A stretch of DNA of 64,000 bases from Chrysopilus asiliformis (Eukaryota; Arthropoda; Insecta; Diptera; Rhagionidae): contig OZ035961.1 in assembly GCA_964034945.1 (NCBI GenBank), forward strand, positions 42,436,184 to 42,500,183. The letters run 5' to 3'. This document shows, piece by piece, positions 21,853 through 33,185 of the stretch; the first letter of the stretch is position 1, and each line of letters opens with the position of its first letter. The notes below the pieces were generated by a model that was not told where the DNA came from, searched no databases, and worked only from the letters and a program-made list of their open reading frames with translations. A program made the translations under genes and the position numbers.

Positions 21853-22773
21853 CAGGGTGCGCCATCTGTTCCTCCGGTATGTAAACATTGAATAACTTCG
21901 CCATTTGTCAACCGATTTGCTTTCCTAGACACGTTTTGGAAACGTCAAACCAGTACAATTTTAACCATGAACCGCTTCACACCGAAAGAACGCGCCGAAA
22001 TAGTGACGATGTACATTGAAAATAGTCGTTCAATTTTGGATGCAAGTTTTAATGACCGACGAGGCACATTTCACTCCCTCTGGCGGTGTTAATAAACAAA
22101 ATTGCCGCATTTGGGCGACAGAAAATCCTCACGAAATTCATGAAATACCATTGCATGATCGAAAAGTGACTGTTTGGGCCGGCGTGTGCGCAAAAACCAT
22201 CATTGGGCCATTTTTCTTCAATGAAGGTGAAACAGTTAATGGTAATCGATATCGGTGGATGTTGGCACATTTTGTGTGTCCGAAAATGCGTGAAAAAGGT
22301 CTGACTGACTTCTGGTTTCAGCAAGACGGGGCGCCATGCCACACAGCGGACCAAACAATACGGTTTTTGCAACAAAAATTCCCTAGACGTGTGATATCGA
22401 AAAGAGGCGATATTGACTGGCCACCAAGATCCCCTGATTTAACCCCCCCAGACTTCTTTTTGTGGGGTTATTTGAAGAGTAAAGTTTACGCCAGCAACCC
22501 GAAGACCATTGACGAGCTCAAGACCAATATTCGTGCCGAAATAGCTGCCATACCGACGGAGATGCTCGAAGAAGTGATGGAAAATGCCCGAAAAAGAGCA
22601 CAGTTTGCGGTGGCCAATAAAGGTGGTCATTTGATCGATGTTGTTTTCAAAAAGTAGTCCACATAAATTGTAAAGGATTGAACTAAATAAAAAAACACCA
22701 TTTTTTGCAATCTATTGTTTCTTTAAAAAGTTATTCAACATTCTCATACCGGAGGAACAGATGGCGCACCCTG
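21853..22773 (+). mobile_element. Internally deleted mariner, DD41D type
   Basis: Perfect-looking inverted ends beginning CAGGGTGCGCCATCTGTTCC at 21853 and ending with the complement at 22773, flanked by TA (21851-21852, 22774-22775). At 921 bp it is shorter than the roughly 1.3 kb of full mariners because the helix-turn-helix coding part is missing. It encodes a transposase remnant described separately. Confidence 0.9.
21967..22657 (+). pseudogene. Mariner transposase, DNA-binding part deleted
   Basis: The original start MNRFTPKERAEIVTMYIENS is at 21967. An internal deletion then joins it, out of frame, to the catalytic domain read from about 22040: LMTDEAHFTPSGGV holds the first aspartate, FWFQQDGAPCHTAD the second, and RSPDLTPPDFFLWGYLKSKV the third. 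There are 41 residues between the second and third acids, giving the DD41D signature known for the rosa-type mariners. The catalytic half ends at a normal C-terminus (GHLIDVVFKK). Without the DNA-binding domain it should not mobilise itself, though its ends could still be recognised in trans. Confidence 0.85.
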
Positions 22774-23177
22774 TACTAAAGTACGCACTGATTGGATGTG
22801 CGTTAGAACATTGTGTAAATATTATTGGAATTAATAATTTTGAAATTATAATGTAGTTGATTAGTAAAACAAATACGTAAAATTCAAAATTATACTTTTA
22901 ATTTATAAAGTCATTTTATATAAACAAAAGTTTCAAAATATTGTCAAAGGACTGTCCATTAAATCACATATTGGAGAAAGGATGGGTTCGCGGTACTGAG
23001 ACAATGGTATAAAATTCCATTCCAAAAATTGCCTGAGAAACCGTGATGATTGGTGAGGGACGATCGGAACATAAAAATTACAGCTTACATATTTTATGGA
23101 CAATCCACAAATTAATTAAAAAAATTAAAAAAAAAATTAAACAGTCCACAAATTAATTAAAAAATACTGTTACCCGT

Positions 23178-23365
23178 ATTTGTTGCAATTGTCGTTTTCG
23201 ACTAGAGTCTTTTTAAGTGTTGCTGTTAGTTCTTCTCTACCACTTTTCTGGTAGTTAGTGCTTTTGTTGATGCTTTGAAGGTTTTAGATTTCGTGATTTT
23301 GTATTAAATTCTGTGAGCACAAAATGGACTCCCATGGCGAATATTTCTTATAGAGCTAAGACGCT
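23178..23365. repeat. Dispersed repeat R, copy 2
   Basis: Second copy of the 16858-17056 repeat, lacking the hairpin MITE. The stretch just before it (23080-23175) has aaattaattaaaaaatt repeats that also occur at 24510-24620. The interval 22780-23080 shows nothing recognisable. Confidence 0.55.
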
Positions 23366-23391
23366 TTCTTAAATGAAAGATAAAGTCAAAA

Positions 23392-23956
23392 CATAACAAA
23401 AGCTATAATTGCCAATCTGGCAATTATTGAAAACCCGTATGGTGATTTAAGTGAACAGCGAACAGTTGTATCAAAATTCCACTTTGAAGTCAAATTTTCC
23501 AATAAGATTTTTTAAAATTTATTCCAATCGGATTTTGATGTATGGGAGTTTTATGTAGAATCATATCCTAAATAACTTTTGTTCTTGGACTTTTTTGATA
23601 AAATGCACCGTTTTCGAGATATTCACAAAAAACGATTTCGTTCGTATGGGGGGTACCCCCCCTAATGGTCCATTTTTGCCCATTAACGAACTTAGCCTTG
23701 CATTTTACGAAAAACGGATCTGCGCAAAATTTCAAGTCTCTAGCTCAATCCGTGCGCCCGCAATCCGCGCCACAGACAGACGGACGGACAGACAGACAGA
23801 CGGACAGACAGACGGACGGACATGCTAAATTCAACTTTTTTTATCATTCTAAACACACTGGTGTAATTCATTTTTTTGTGCGATGACGGGATCTTGGCGT
23901 TACAAACGGTAAGGCAAAGTTAATATACCCTTTGGTTTCACCATACGGGTATAAAA
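23392..23956 (+). mobile_element. DINE-1-like element, family A, copy 1
   Basis: Begins CATAACAAAAGC, directly followed by a palindrome (ATAATTGCCA-atc-TGGCAATTAT). The middle has a variable gacagacggacg tract, and the 3' end forms a stem from TATACCC and GGGTATA ending in AAAA. This architecture (end hairpins plus internal GTCTGTCC-type microsatellite) matches the DINE-1/helentron repeats of Diptera. Seven copies of this family are in the window. Confidence 0.7.
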
Positions 23957-24014
23957 AAAAGTCATGCTTCATCATTAAATCAAAACTCCTCATTTTTGAG
24001 TTATGACATTATTG

Positions 24015-24500
24015 TCGTAGTAAATTTTAGCATACCGTTTGTAACACATCGAAGACAAAAATGAACTACACCAGGGAGTTAGGGATGACAAAAGATTTTG
24101 ATTTCCGCATGTCTGTCCGTCGGTGAACTTTATAACTTTCGAAAGGATTGAGCTAGAGATCTAAAATTTTGTATAGTTGCGTTTCTCGTAAATGGTTCGA
24201 CTAATTTCTTGAACGGGGAGAATTGGATCATTCCTTTCCCCTCCCCACACAAACGAAACAATTTTTTGCAATTTTCTCGAAAATAGTGAGTCATATTGAA
24301 AAATTTATGAAGGTAAAATGTGTCTAGAATAGGATTATACATAACTTATCCATACATCAAAATCCAATCGGGCCAGTGCTTCCCACCTCTCCCATACAAA
24401 TGCAATACTTTTTTCATGTTTTCTTGAAAACTATGCGTCGTATAGGAAAATTTGTTAAACTCTTTCATACATAAAAATTCAATCGGACCACTCCTTACGC
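24015..24500 (-). mobile_element. DINE-1-like repeat, family B, copy 2
   Basis: Shares ataccgtttgtaacac, the ggtgaactttataactttcg stretch and cttcccacctctcccatac with 17308-17790. Boundaries approximate. Confidence 0.5.
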
Positions 24501-24758
24501 CTTGATCCGAATTTAAAAATTACGGCTTACATATTTTATGGACAGATCACAAATTAATTAAAAAATTCAAAAAAATTAAACAGCCTACAAATTAATTAAA
24601 AAATTAACAACTTAAAAAATTATACCCGTGTATACCCAATTCTGTATATTGTTAATTAGCCCTCTTTCTCATATTCTTCCGGGTACCACATAACCGCATA
24701 TAGATGAAAATAGAGGGAATTGTGTTTTTGACGTCGCGTTTTTGCCGAGAATTTTTTT

Positions 24759-27700
24759 TTATTGCTCTGTGACTTCTTTTGTGGAAATGACTTCGAAGAA
24801 CATTCCATTCTCATATTTTTCCAATTCATTAATCATGCTTGTCTTGGCAAAAGCTGCTCCAGGTGGCAATACTCCACCACTAAAAAATTGTTTTGTTTAA
24901 TAGAAAGTAGATTTCGAAATTAATGTAAAAACTTACGATCCAGGCATCTTATTGTGTTCTTTTAACACGATTTTAGCCGAAACCAAAAGTGCAACACATG
25001 TCGCTCCATAGCCAGGATTTCTGCCATAAACTCGTGCTGTAAGTGTTTTTGTTGGCGGATCATTGTATTTATCAGTCGGCTCAGTTAGTTTTGTTGGCCA
25101 TCCTTTAGCATGCAATTTATGGGAAAATCGTATATTTTTCATTTTTTTCTCAGATGGTCCCTCATGCGAAATCATTCCAAACGTAAACACTTTCGGGTGT
25201 TTCAAAAGAAGATTCCTCCCAAACGAGAATTTGGTCAATAGTTTTAGTATGGCTCCAAACAATATCATGCCGATAATTTGTAAAAGGGAATGACATACGA
25301 GGTAAGTCTCCATTTGTACTGGTCGCTTGTTCTCGTTTTCATACATAATTTGCTGCGACCGCATTACAACGGGGCCATCACATCCGGGAAATGGTAAGCA
25401 GTATTTATTATTTGCAATTCCAGATTTGTGGATTAATCGAGTTTGTAGCTTCGGATCTAATAACGGAAGTTTTGATTTGAATAGTTTCGCTCTAAGCTCT
25501 TTTAGCTCGTTATCGTTCGCTAAAACGTGAATACAAGATTCCCACGTTCCATAGTGAATACTAGCGCCACTTGAGCCCTCGCCTTCATCCCACTCTACGT
25601 ATGTTTCTATTGAATTTACCACGCCTAAAAAACAAACATAATCAACGTTTTTTCCATAATTTGTATTACAATCTCACCATCAAATTTGTTTTCAACAAAA
25701 ATTGTGCCCATGTCAGCTGGAATGCTACCCCAACCACATGCGGATATAACGTAGACCCCCTTTTCTTTAGCCAAATCGTTATATTCCAGTTGCATACGTT
25801 CCATATATTGTGGCTCGCCGCTCACATCGACGTGGTGAGTTCCGGCATTAATGCAAGCTTTTACCACTGGTTCACCGAAAAATCGGTATGGCCCGCAACA
25901 GTTGATTACAAGCTGAATAGTTAATAGTTGAACATTTGCTATTGTCATAAATATTTTCTGTCGATACGTACTCTACACTTCTCCGCCATTTCTTGCAGAG
26001 ATTTTTCATTCTTAACATCTGCAATTAGAATCGGAATTTTGGAAAGGTCGCTCCTCGTTTTTTCTTCAACTTCTTTGATGACAGCCTCAAGTTTTTCCTG
26101 CAAATATGAAATTTTCAGCATTACAGTAATATCAGCTACATTAACTATTCAACCGACTTTTATTGGGGGATATATCGGATATCTCCGAATATTTTACAGG
26201 GCCATATGGAATTCAGTTTAACACAAACCTTCAATACAACTGATCTCTTCTTCAATCCTCTCTCGTAAGCGAGTTTCCCACAAAAAGGTTTATTTTATCG
26301 AAAAATTTAGAAGTACAAAAAGTGTTTGTAAAATAACTTTGCATGACTTTTCCATATACAGTGAAAACTGTATAAGCCGGGAATCTGCCCAAGCCGAATA
26401 GTTTTAAAAGGCCCAGGATTTTGAAGACGTTTTGCATACAAAATGAATTTGGATAAGCCGGAACTTTCCTAGCGCGTTTTTTTCTAAATAAGTCGGAATT
26501 TTTTTTCAATAAGATTTTTTATTTTTTATATGAGAATCATATTAAATTTAGTAAGTAATTTCCAGCGCAAAGAACCAGTCACCTGATCAAAAAAAATGAA
26601 TTACAGCAATGTGTCTAGGATGACAAAAAAACGCTTATAAAGTGAAGAAGTCCCAAGTATAAAGTGAAGAAGTCCCAAGTAGAACATCTTGAGAAACGAG
26701 AAGAGAAGGCATAATTTCGAAGAAAACATTCTTCTATAAAAACATCCGACAACAGTTTTATTTTTTTCTATAAAACATCAGACAACAGAAACCCATTCGA
26801 AATCCTTCTACTTTTTATTGTCACATGCATGTCCATGAAACGATTTTTTTTCATAAACCGGGCTAATATTCATGAACTGAGATATTTTTGGGCTCAAAAA
26901 GTATGTCACGAATTGAAACGTTTAGGTTCCACCAAACATTTTTCTAAATAGTTGAACTATCATAAAACAACAAAAAATATAAGGGTTTTATAATCCAACC
27001 TATGTAAGCCGGACACAATTCTTGGTTCCGTGTTAGCCAGGCTTATAAAGGTTTTACTGTATCCCATTCCGATTTGAATTTTTTTTTTGATTTTATCCTT
27101 TTTAGTCATTTTGTATCATACTAATCAAGACTAAAAATCCAAAATTACGTCTGGGTTTCGCTACGCTTTTTATACTTTTTAGCCTTTGAATACATATTCT
27201 TGCTTTTGAGTTATTCTTGCGGGCCTTAGATTCCAGAATCGGATTCAGCGACCCCAGAAACCCCCAGATGAGATTTTTCCCGGAAAATTAGAGGAAAAGG
27301 ATAATCACGCTATCCTTACAGGACATTCCCTTATCCTTGCAAGGACGAAGTAGTGAAAATATTGTGTTGTTACAATGACAATATTGTGATTTACGTATGT
27401 GTGCAAAATTTCAAGTCAATCGGATGAATGAAAGTGGGTCAAAATTAGATTGCAAGATTTGGCCCTGAAAAAGACAAACAAACAAACAGACAGACAGATA
27501 CAAAAGCAACCTAAATAAAAACTTTTTTAAACAAAGTTGAGTTTCTTTGGCCCCTGGCTGAAGATAATATAATGGCATAACATTATGGAAAGATAATTTT
27601 TTTTACTAGACGCTTTTTAAATTCAGCCAATTTCGCACATCTGCATCCAAAATTTCACATATCTGCGTCCCAAAATTCAGTTGACATACCTTATTTCGTC

Positions 27701-27809
27701 CAGCGATTCCCCATGATAAATTCTCCAGCACTTTGACACCTTCAAGAACTGTGTATTTGCCGGTAAATCCAGTCGCTCCAAAAATAATCACATCAAGGCG
27801 TAGAGACAT
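24759..27809 (-). CDS. SCCPDH-like oxidoreductase, copy 2
   Basis: Tandem paralogue of 11674-14912 with the same five-exon structure: 27809-27690, 26097-25972, 25912-25678, 25624-24937 and 24879-24759, 430 codons (429 residues). Exons 1, 2, 3 and 5 have exactly the same lengths as copy 1; exon 4 is 6 bp shorter. The Rossmann loop IIFGATGFTGKYT is kept. The family motif is changed from GFDSIPADMG to GWGSIPADMG, so the conserved aspartate is lost; the C-terminus ends KEVTEQ instead of KEQTTE. No stop or frameshift is visible, so it is probably expressed, possibly with altered activity. Intron 1 holds a pogo-like element. Confidence 0.88.
26359..27059. mobile_element. Pogo/Tc1-like element in SCCPDH copy 2 intron
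   Basis: Ends CAGTGAAAACTGTATAAGCC and complement-like GGCTTATAAAGGTTTTACTG, flanked by TA (26357-26358, 27060-27061). The interior repeats a cgga/taagccgga theme. No transposase frame. It is absent from the corresponding intron of copy 1, where different elements sit. Confidence 0.6.
27205..27550. repeat. Helitron-like repeat fragment
   Basis: Stretch with accccagaaacccccagat, cttacaggacattcccttatc and a gacaaacaaacaaacagaca tract shares its style with the helitron-like element at 57339-57750 (aaggataac, ggggtcgctga). Ends not identified. Confidence 0.3.
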
Positions 27810-27829
27810 CTTTTGCAACAAAAGTGAAA

Positions 27830-28900
27830 CCGATTTAAGAAACAATTTAAACGTATTTTCTGATAACACGTAAAAACCGAATTAAAAGCTTTATTCGATG
27901 GAGTGTATTTTTGTCGATTACACAATTCTAAATAATATTTACACTATCTTGATTGGGAAAGTTTATCCAAAAATTCCACGCATTTACTATAGAATGAAAT
28001 GGGTTTTATGATATTTAAATTTATTTGTTATAAACTCACTCGAACAGTAAAAATATCCAGAAATAAATAGTAACAGTAAATACGATACGAAATTCAAGTT
28101 TACCGAAAAATTAGCAAAAGATATCAAACGAAGGCATCCAAATAAACATGAGCATTTCTTAAGCAAATATCTACTCACAGTTATTACGAAGTGAATCATT
28201 CTTTCATGGAGTGGGAAATAGCATTTTGCGACTTTGATACTGCATGCTAAATCACTGGAAATGCGGAGAAATAGATGGATAATCTTCTATCTATGGTTAA
28301 GGTCAAAGTTCTCTGTTTTCAAATTCAGCTAATTAATTTATGCAAACCAAATAGGTAATACGCAAAACTTGAATTTTTATCTTAATACTAAATATATCTA
28401 ATTTGAAAATAATTTAAGACCTAAAAATGCCTAAATGCGCTATAAATTATTTATGTGGTAGAAAAAACGAAGTCACCGGGTAAATAAAAAGATTTGTTTA
28501 CAAACAAAAATGTATAGGTACTGAAACTCTTAAAATAGCATACCGACAGTGGGCGACAAATGCTTGAGTATGTTTTGTTGTCTTAGCAAAACGATAAAAT
28601 AAAAATGCATGTATATATCGAGTTCCAGCAAAGCAAAATTTCGCTGGTGGGTGGGGTAGTTGATCATGGTATCAAATTGAGATCTAATTTAGTGAAGAGA
28701 AAGTTAAACGACCTGAAACAGTAAATATTTGCCAATAAATAATTGGATAAAATGATTTTTCATTTATTTCAACTTGCGTCTAATATTTTTTTCAATTAGT
28801 TTATAAACTCTATTGCAAATGCTTAAATCAGAGCTTTGAGCCGAACCGGGAGTGAATACCTCAAATTTTACCAAAACCGTAACCGCGAACGAACCGCATT
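27830..28900. other. Upstream region of SCCPDH copy 2
   Basis: No gene. From about 28180 to 28790 it parallels 15620-16790 upstream of copy 1, including the shared cgacagtgggcgacaaatgc and ctggtgggtggg stretches, and it provides the empty site for the 15995-16495 MITE. Confidence 0.65.
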
Positions 28901-28905
28901 AAAAA

Positions 28906-29367
28906 CATAACAAAAGCTATAATTGCCAATCTGGCAATTATTGAAAACCCGTATGGTGATTGACGGCGAACAGTTGTATCAAAATTCCACTTTGAAGTCA
29001 AACTTCCCAATAAGATTTTTTAAAATTTATTCCAATCGGATTTTGATGTATGGGAGTTTTATGTAGAATCATATCCTAAATAACTTTTGTTCTTGCACTT
29101 TTTTGATAAGATGCACCGTTTTTGAGATATTCGCAAAAATCGTTTTCGTTCGTATGGGGGGTTCCCCCCCCTAATGATTCATTTTTTCCCATTAAACAAT
29201 CCGTGCCACAGACAGACGGACGGACATGCAAAATTCAACTTTTTTTTTATCATTCTAAACAAACACACTGGTGTAATTCATTTTTTTGTGTGATGACGGG
29301 ATCTTGGCGTTACAAACGGTAAGGCAAATCTAATATACCCTTTGGTTTCACCATACGGGTATAAAAA
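28906..29367 (+). mobile_element. DINE-1-like element, family A, copy 2
   Basis: Same 5' palindrome and 3' TATACCC/GGGTATA hairpin as the other copies, but the part carrying the microsatellite is shortened to a single gacagacggacgg. The following 29370-29920 shows nothing recognisable. Confidence 0.7.
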
Positions 29368-30009
29368 AAGAAAAATCAAAACCGTTACCGGAAGAAAATT
29401 TTTTGCGGGTTTTTTCTGTCTTTTTGACTCTTTTAATTCACGATTTTAAGAACTTTTGTGTTATTTTTTGGTAATTGAAAATTTAGTTTTGTCGATAATG
29501 ATAACATTGCACAACAGCCATTTTGTTGCTACAATCTTTTTCGATTTTACAATCCTTAAGAATCTCCCTTAAATAGAGTACAACATACAGGGAAAAATGA
29601 GACGGGATGGCATTATTAATTTCTCTTTGATATTGGCGCTTAAAAGTCTGTATTTGACCTTGGCAGTTAAATATTTTCCACTGCTTTGCAATAATTTCTA
29701 CCTGTTTTAATAAAAAAAAATTCCTGCGGCGCAATTTTTGTTACATACCGAAGAACTAAGCTTTTATAATTAGATATTTACAAATCAAAATTGAGACAAG
29801 CCCCTTTTTCTTTATTGGTAGTCTTTCCAAATTTCCAAGCATACACAAAAATGCGGTTTATAATTTTTTTTTAAATTGAGGGGACGCCAAATACGCTGCG
29901 GGCCGCAAGTTTTATTCATGTAGAACACAACATTTATAAAAATAAAAGTTTTTTTCGGGTTATACGGTCATCGATTTTAGTAAAAACTCAAATCATTGGT
30001 TGTTGAGAG

Positions 30010-31668
30010 CAGTGACGTGGCGTGCTGCTTTCAGTAGGGTGTTCAATATTAAGTTTCTGTTAAATGATAAGACGTCTACTCTTAGTTTTATCCAGGATCA
30101 CGTCCGGGACGTGATAAACGAAGATCCAATTTTTCCTCGATATTTAATTCAGAAAATGGTTTCTCAAACAATTTTTCGATTGCGCATCCGCATTCACAAG
30201 CCATAATATTAAATTAATTATTTCTCATACACAAAAGCCAACTGAACACCTGTAAAATCAGTATAGGGATTCTGAGGGAACTGTCGATAATTATCGACAA
30301 GCGAATTATGTGCACATATTCAACTTTCTTTTAATTGTGTTGGTGGATACAGCACACTAATGCAGGTTTGACTTCCAATGCGATTTCCTTCACTCGGGTA
30401 ACACTAGTGGTTTGACGTCTGGAAATCTATTCTACATTTCCAACGTTTTTATCGACATTTCCAATGGATATCACTTGCTTTGTGAGGTGGTGAAAACAGT
30501 GCGTTTGCGTATAAGTTTAGCGCACACAAAACACGAAGAGCAGGCGATATTAAAGTTCGATTGGGCCCCACTTCAGTCATGTGCGGAGTCAACTTTTCAA
30601 TTATTTCCACTGCCACTGCCTGTGGAAGCCTATATATTTCTATAAACCTACAAAACACAAAAATTTAAAGTTTTTAAACATACATAAATTACGCTTTTTT
30701 CCTTTCTTCGGGTATCGGAAAAGGATCTGACGCATCCCGTAGATTTCGTCTCATTATTCGCATTTGATTCCTCCTAAAGTAATAATAAACGGGTACTGCG
30801 GAATTCATTGACTTTGGTAAATTATTAAAAACACTATCTAAAGTTTTTCGCGGTACATTTGCGGCTATCAAACCGAGATTGTTTGGGTTGCTTATTACTT
30901 GCAACTTATAAAATTCACATCGGGTACGTACAAAATTCTTCATCGCTGCGGATCTTCAAGAAAATTTCCTAACTTTAAAAAAAATTCCCTTTTTTCGATA
31001 TTCCACTGGCGATAAGTTTCAATTATGCTCAGAATCGGTGTACAGAAACCGACTGAGCTGATGAGCAAGCAATATTGCTGTTTTGCTTGGCACACACACC
31101 CACACGCATCAGCACGTCAGCCGAACGGCCATACGATGGTCGGTTTTCTATTGTCGGGTTTCGCAGCATCGCGGCCAGCAGCAAGCAACATCGCATCGGT
31201 TCGCCGTGCGGCTTTTTCTGGAGCACCCAAATTCATCTTTGTGTGCGGTTATTTCTTGTGAACTTTGTGTGCGGTGAAACGTTTTTTATTATAGACTTTT
31301 ACTTAGTCATATGTGTTTTTACTTTGCTTTGGTGCGCTGTAAATTGGAGAACACTCGAGTCGGTCGAACGACCGAAAGAGTCGGTATTGCGTTTCGAGTG
31401 TGCTTCGCTAAGGGGCGAGTAGGAAAGAAGGCCACAAGCAATTTTTACTTTGGTTCGCTGTAAAGTGGAGACCACTTGGTTGGTCGAAAGATAAAGAAAC
31501 AGGTTGGTAATGTAGGGTGCGGGTGCTTTAGGCAACCATTGCCATTGGTAAATGGTCGAAAGAATTGGCACAAAAAAAAGAAATTAATTAACAATAGATT
31601 TCCGATACATATTGGATTTCAGTAGGGTGTGCAGTGAACACCCTCGCACCTTAGAAGAAACGTCACTG
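30010..31668. mobile_element. hAT-like element nested in the Penelope arm
   Basis: Flanked by the exact 8-bp duplication GTTGAGAG (30002-30009 and 31669-31676), which on removal restores the Penelope arm as seen on the right side. Ends are CAGTGACGT and ACGTCACTG. Subterminal cagtagggtgt occurs near both ends. CAGTG ends and 8-bp duplications fit hAT; P elements also make 8-bp duplications but have other ends. No hAT transposase is present; the inside holds a Harbinger nuclease remnant, a GC-richer stretch at 31020-31260 and an imperfect tandem repeat at 31313-31500. Confidence 0.75.
30449..30943 (-). pseudogene. PIF/Harbinger nuclease (HARBI1-like) remnant
   Basis: Two minus-strand pieces resemble the N-terminus of HARBI1-type transposases: MRRNLRDASDPFPIPEE (up to 30700) and, after a tgttttgtag acceptor near 30648, RFIEIYRLPQAVAVEIIEKL followed by TPHMTEVGPNRTLISPALRV and LCALNLYANA. 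The pieces join in phase (EER-F), but the donor after GAAGAAAG reads GAAAAA instead of GT, and downstream the frame degenerates with stops, so the DDE core is lost. It lies inside the hAT-like element. Confidence 0.55.
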
Positions 31669-32117
31669 GTTGAGAGTCATATTTATTAATAATTTCCTCG
31701 ACGTTTCGCCGGCTGTCGCACGGCTTCTTCAGGAGGTTTGTCTGTTTTGCGATACACTTAAATTAGCTAAATAGTTGACAAAATTTTTATATATTTTGAC
31801 TTACATAGAATATGCTCTTCAAAAATTTTCACAAACAAGAATTTAATAAATAAATAAGACACACGATTAAAATAAATAATTGAATAAATTAACAATTATA
31901 ATCAGAGCGTCCGTCCTTGTCAAACGTTTAAAATCAAATATTATGACAGTTGTTCTAGCCGTTACTTTTTTTATTTATTTCTCTCTAATAGTGCACAATA
32001 AGTGTGGTTAATGTTCTCAGTGTCTGTTCTTTTATTAATTGAATTTTTTGTATTGTATATGTGCAAAGCTTCTAATGTCATTCTCTTATTGAAGGTTTTT
32101 TCTTTGCATAATATCCG

Positions 32118-33185
32118 ATGGGCAGCCTACCGATGGGCAGCCCATGGTCCCCGATTTTAGCCGACCTAGTAATGGAGGAGCTGTTAGATGAAACGATGGA
32201 AAAATTGGAAAATAAACCGAAGGTTTTCATAAAATACGTCGATGATATGTTTTCAATACTACCTCGCGGCAGCATTTCCGGCGTACTGGAACAATTGAAT
32301 TCGTTCCATAGAAAACTCCAATTTACGGTGGAAGAAGAGTATGAGGGTACTTTACCTTTTTTGGATGTCAGGGTGATTCGAAACGATAGAAGACTGGATT
32401 TTGATTGGTATCAAAAACCCACGTCATCTGGAAAAATGCTCCATTACGCTTCGTATCACCCAAAACATCAAAAGATAAATGTTATGAGAAATTTGGTGAA
32501 TAAAGTTTTAAAACTAAGTGATCGTAAATTTCACAGAAAAAACGAAAAACTTTTAACGGATTTATTAAATAAAAATGGATACCCCGCACGTCTCATCGAA
32601 AAAACCATAAAAACAGAACGTACAAAAATGTATAATAACGAGATTGATAATGACACCAATAGGATACATCAAAATGGGGAAATCAGATTTAGAAGCACTT
32701 GTTACGTTCCGGGGTTCTCGGAAAACTTTAGCAGCTTAATAAAAGACAACAATACTAACGTCATCATGGCACATAAAACCATTAAAACAGTTGGCCAATG
32801 CTACACTAGGCTAAAAGACAAAATTCCGAGGGACCTGGAATCTAATATAGTATATGAGGTACCGTGCGCGGGGTCTTCTGAAGTCCCTTGTAATGCAAAA
32901 TATGTGGGCACCACCAGCCAATACCTAAAAAATAGAATGTCTGGACATAAATCGGATATCAAATCTAAGTCGGATAATAAAACGGCGTTAGCCGAGCATT
33001 GTATTAAGTTAAAACATTTCCCCGACTTCGACAACATAAAAATATTATGCAAAGAAAAAACCTTCAATAAGAGAATGACATTAGAAGCTTTGCACATATA
33101 CAATACAAAAAATTCAATTAATAAAAGAACAGACACTGAGAACATTAACCACACTTATTGTGCACTATTAGAGAGAAATAAATAA
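32118..33185 (+). CDS. Penelope-like reverse transcriptase with GIY-YIG, truncated
   Basis: 355 codons. The N-terminal 130 residues are the end of a reverse transcriptase: GSPWSPILADLVMEELLD, then KYVDDMFSIL, the catalytic YXDD box, and FHRKLQFTVEEEYEGTLPFL. The C-terminus, from about residue 245, has a GIY-YIG endonuclease signature (NIVYEVPC, KYVGTTSQYLKNRMSGHKSDI). This RT plus GIY-YIG order defines Penelope-like elements. The fingers region is missing at the 5' side, where the inverted arm begins at 32108, so it cannot be autonomous. The frame is intact to the stop. Confidence 0.85.
   Translation: MGSLPMGSPWSPILADLVMEELLDETMEKLENKPKVFIKYVDDMFSILPRGSISGVLEQLNSFHRKLQFTVEEEYEGTLPFLDVRVIRNDRRLDFDWYQKPTSSGKMLHYASYHPKHQKINVMRNLVNKVLKLSDRKFHRKNEKLLTDLLNKNGYPARLIEKTIKTERTKMYNNEIDNDTNRIHQNGEIRFRSTCYVPGFSENFSSLIKDNNTNVIMAHKTIKTVGQCYTRLKDKIPRDLESNIVYEVPCAGSSEVPCNAKYVGTTSQYLKNRMSGHKSDIKSKSDNKTALAEHCIKLKHFPDFDNIKILCKEKTFNKRMTLEALHIYNTKNSINKRTDTENINHTYCALLERNK

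Noticed and set aside
22049..22375. Minus-strand ORF of 108 codons
   Set aside because: Antisense shadow of the mariner transposase on the plus strand.
23595..23886. ORFs with TDRRTDRQTDGQT repeats at several loci
   Set aside because: They come from the GACAGACGGACG microsatellite of the DINE-1-like repeat, not from a protein gene.
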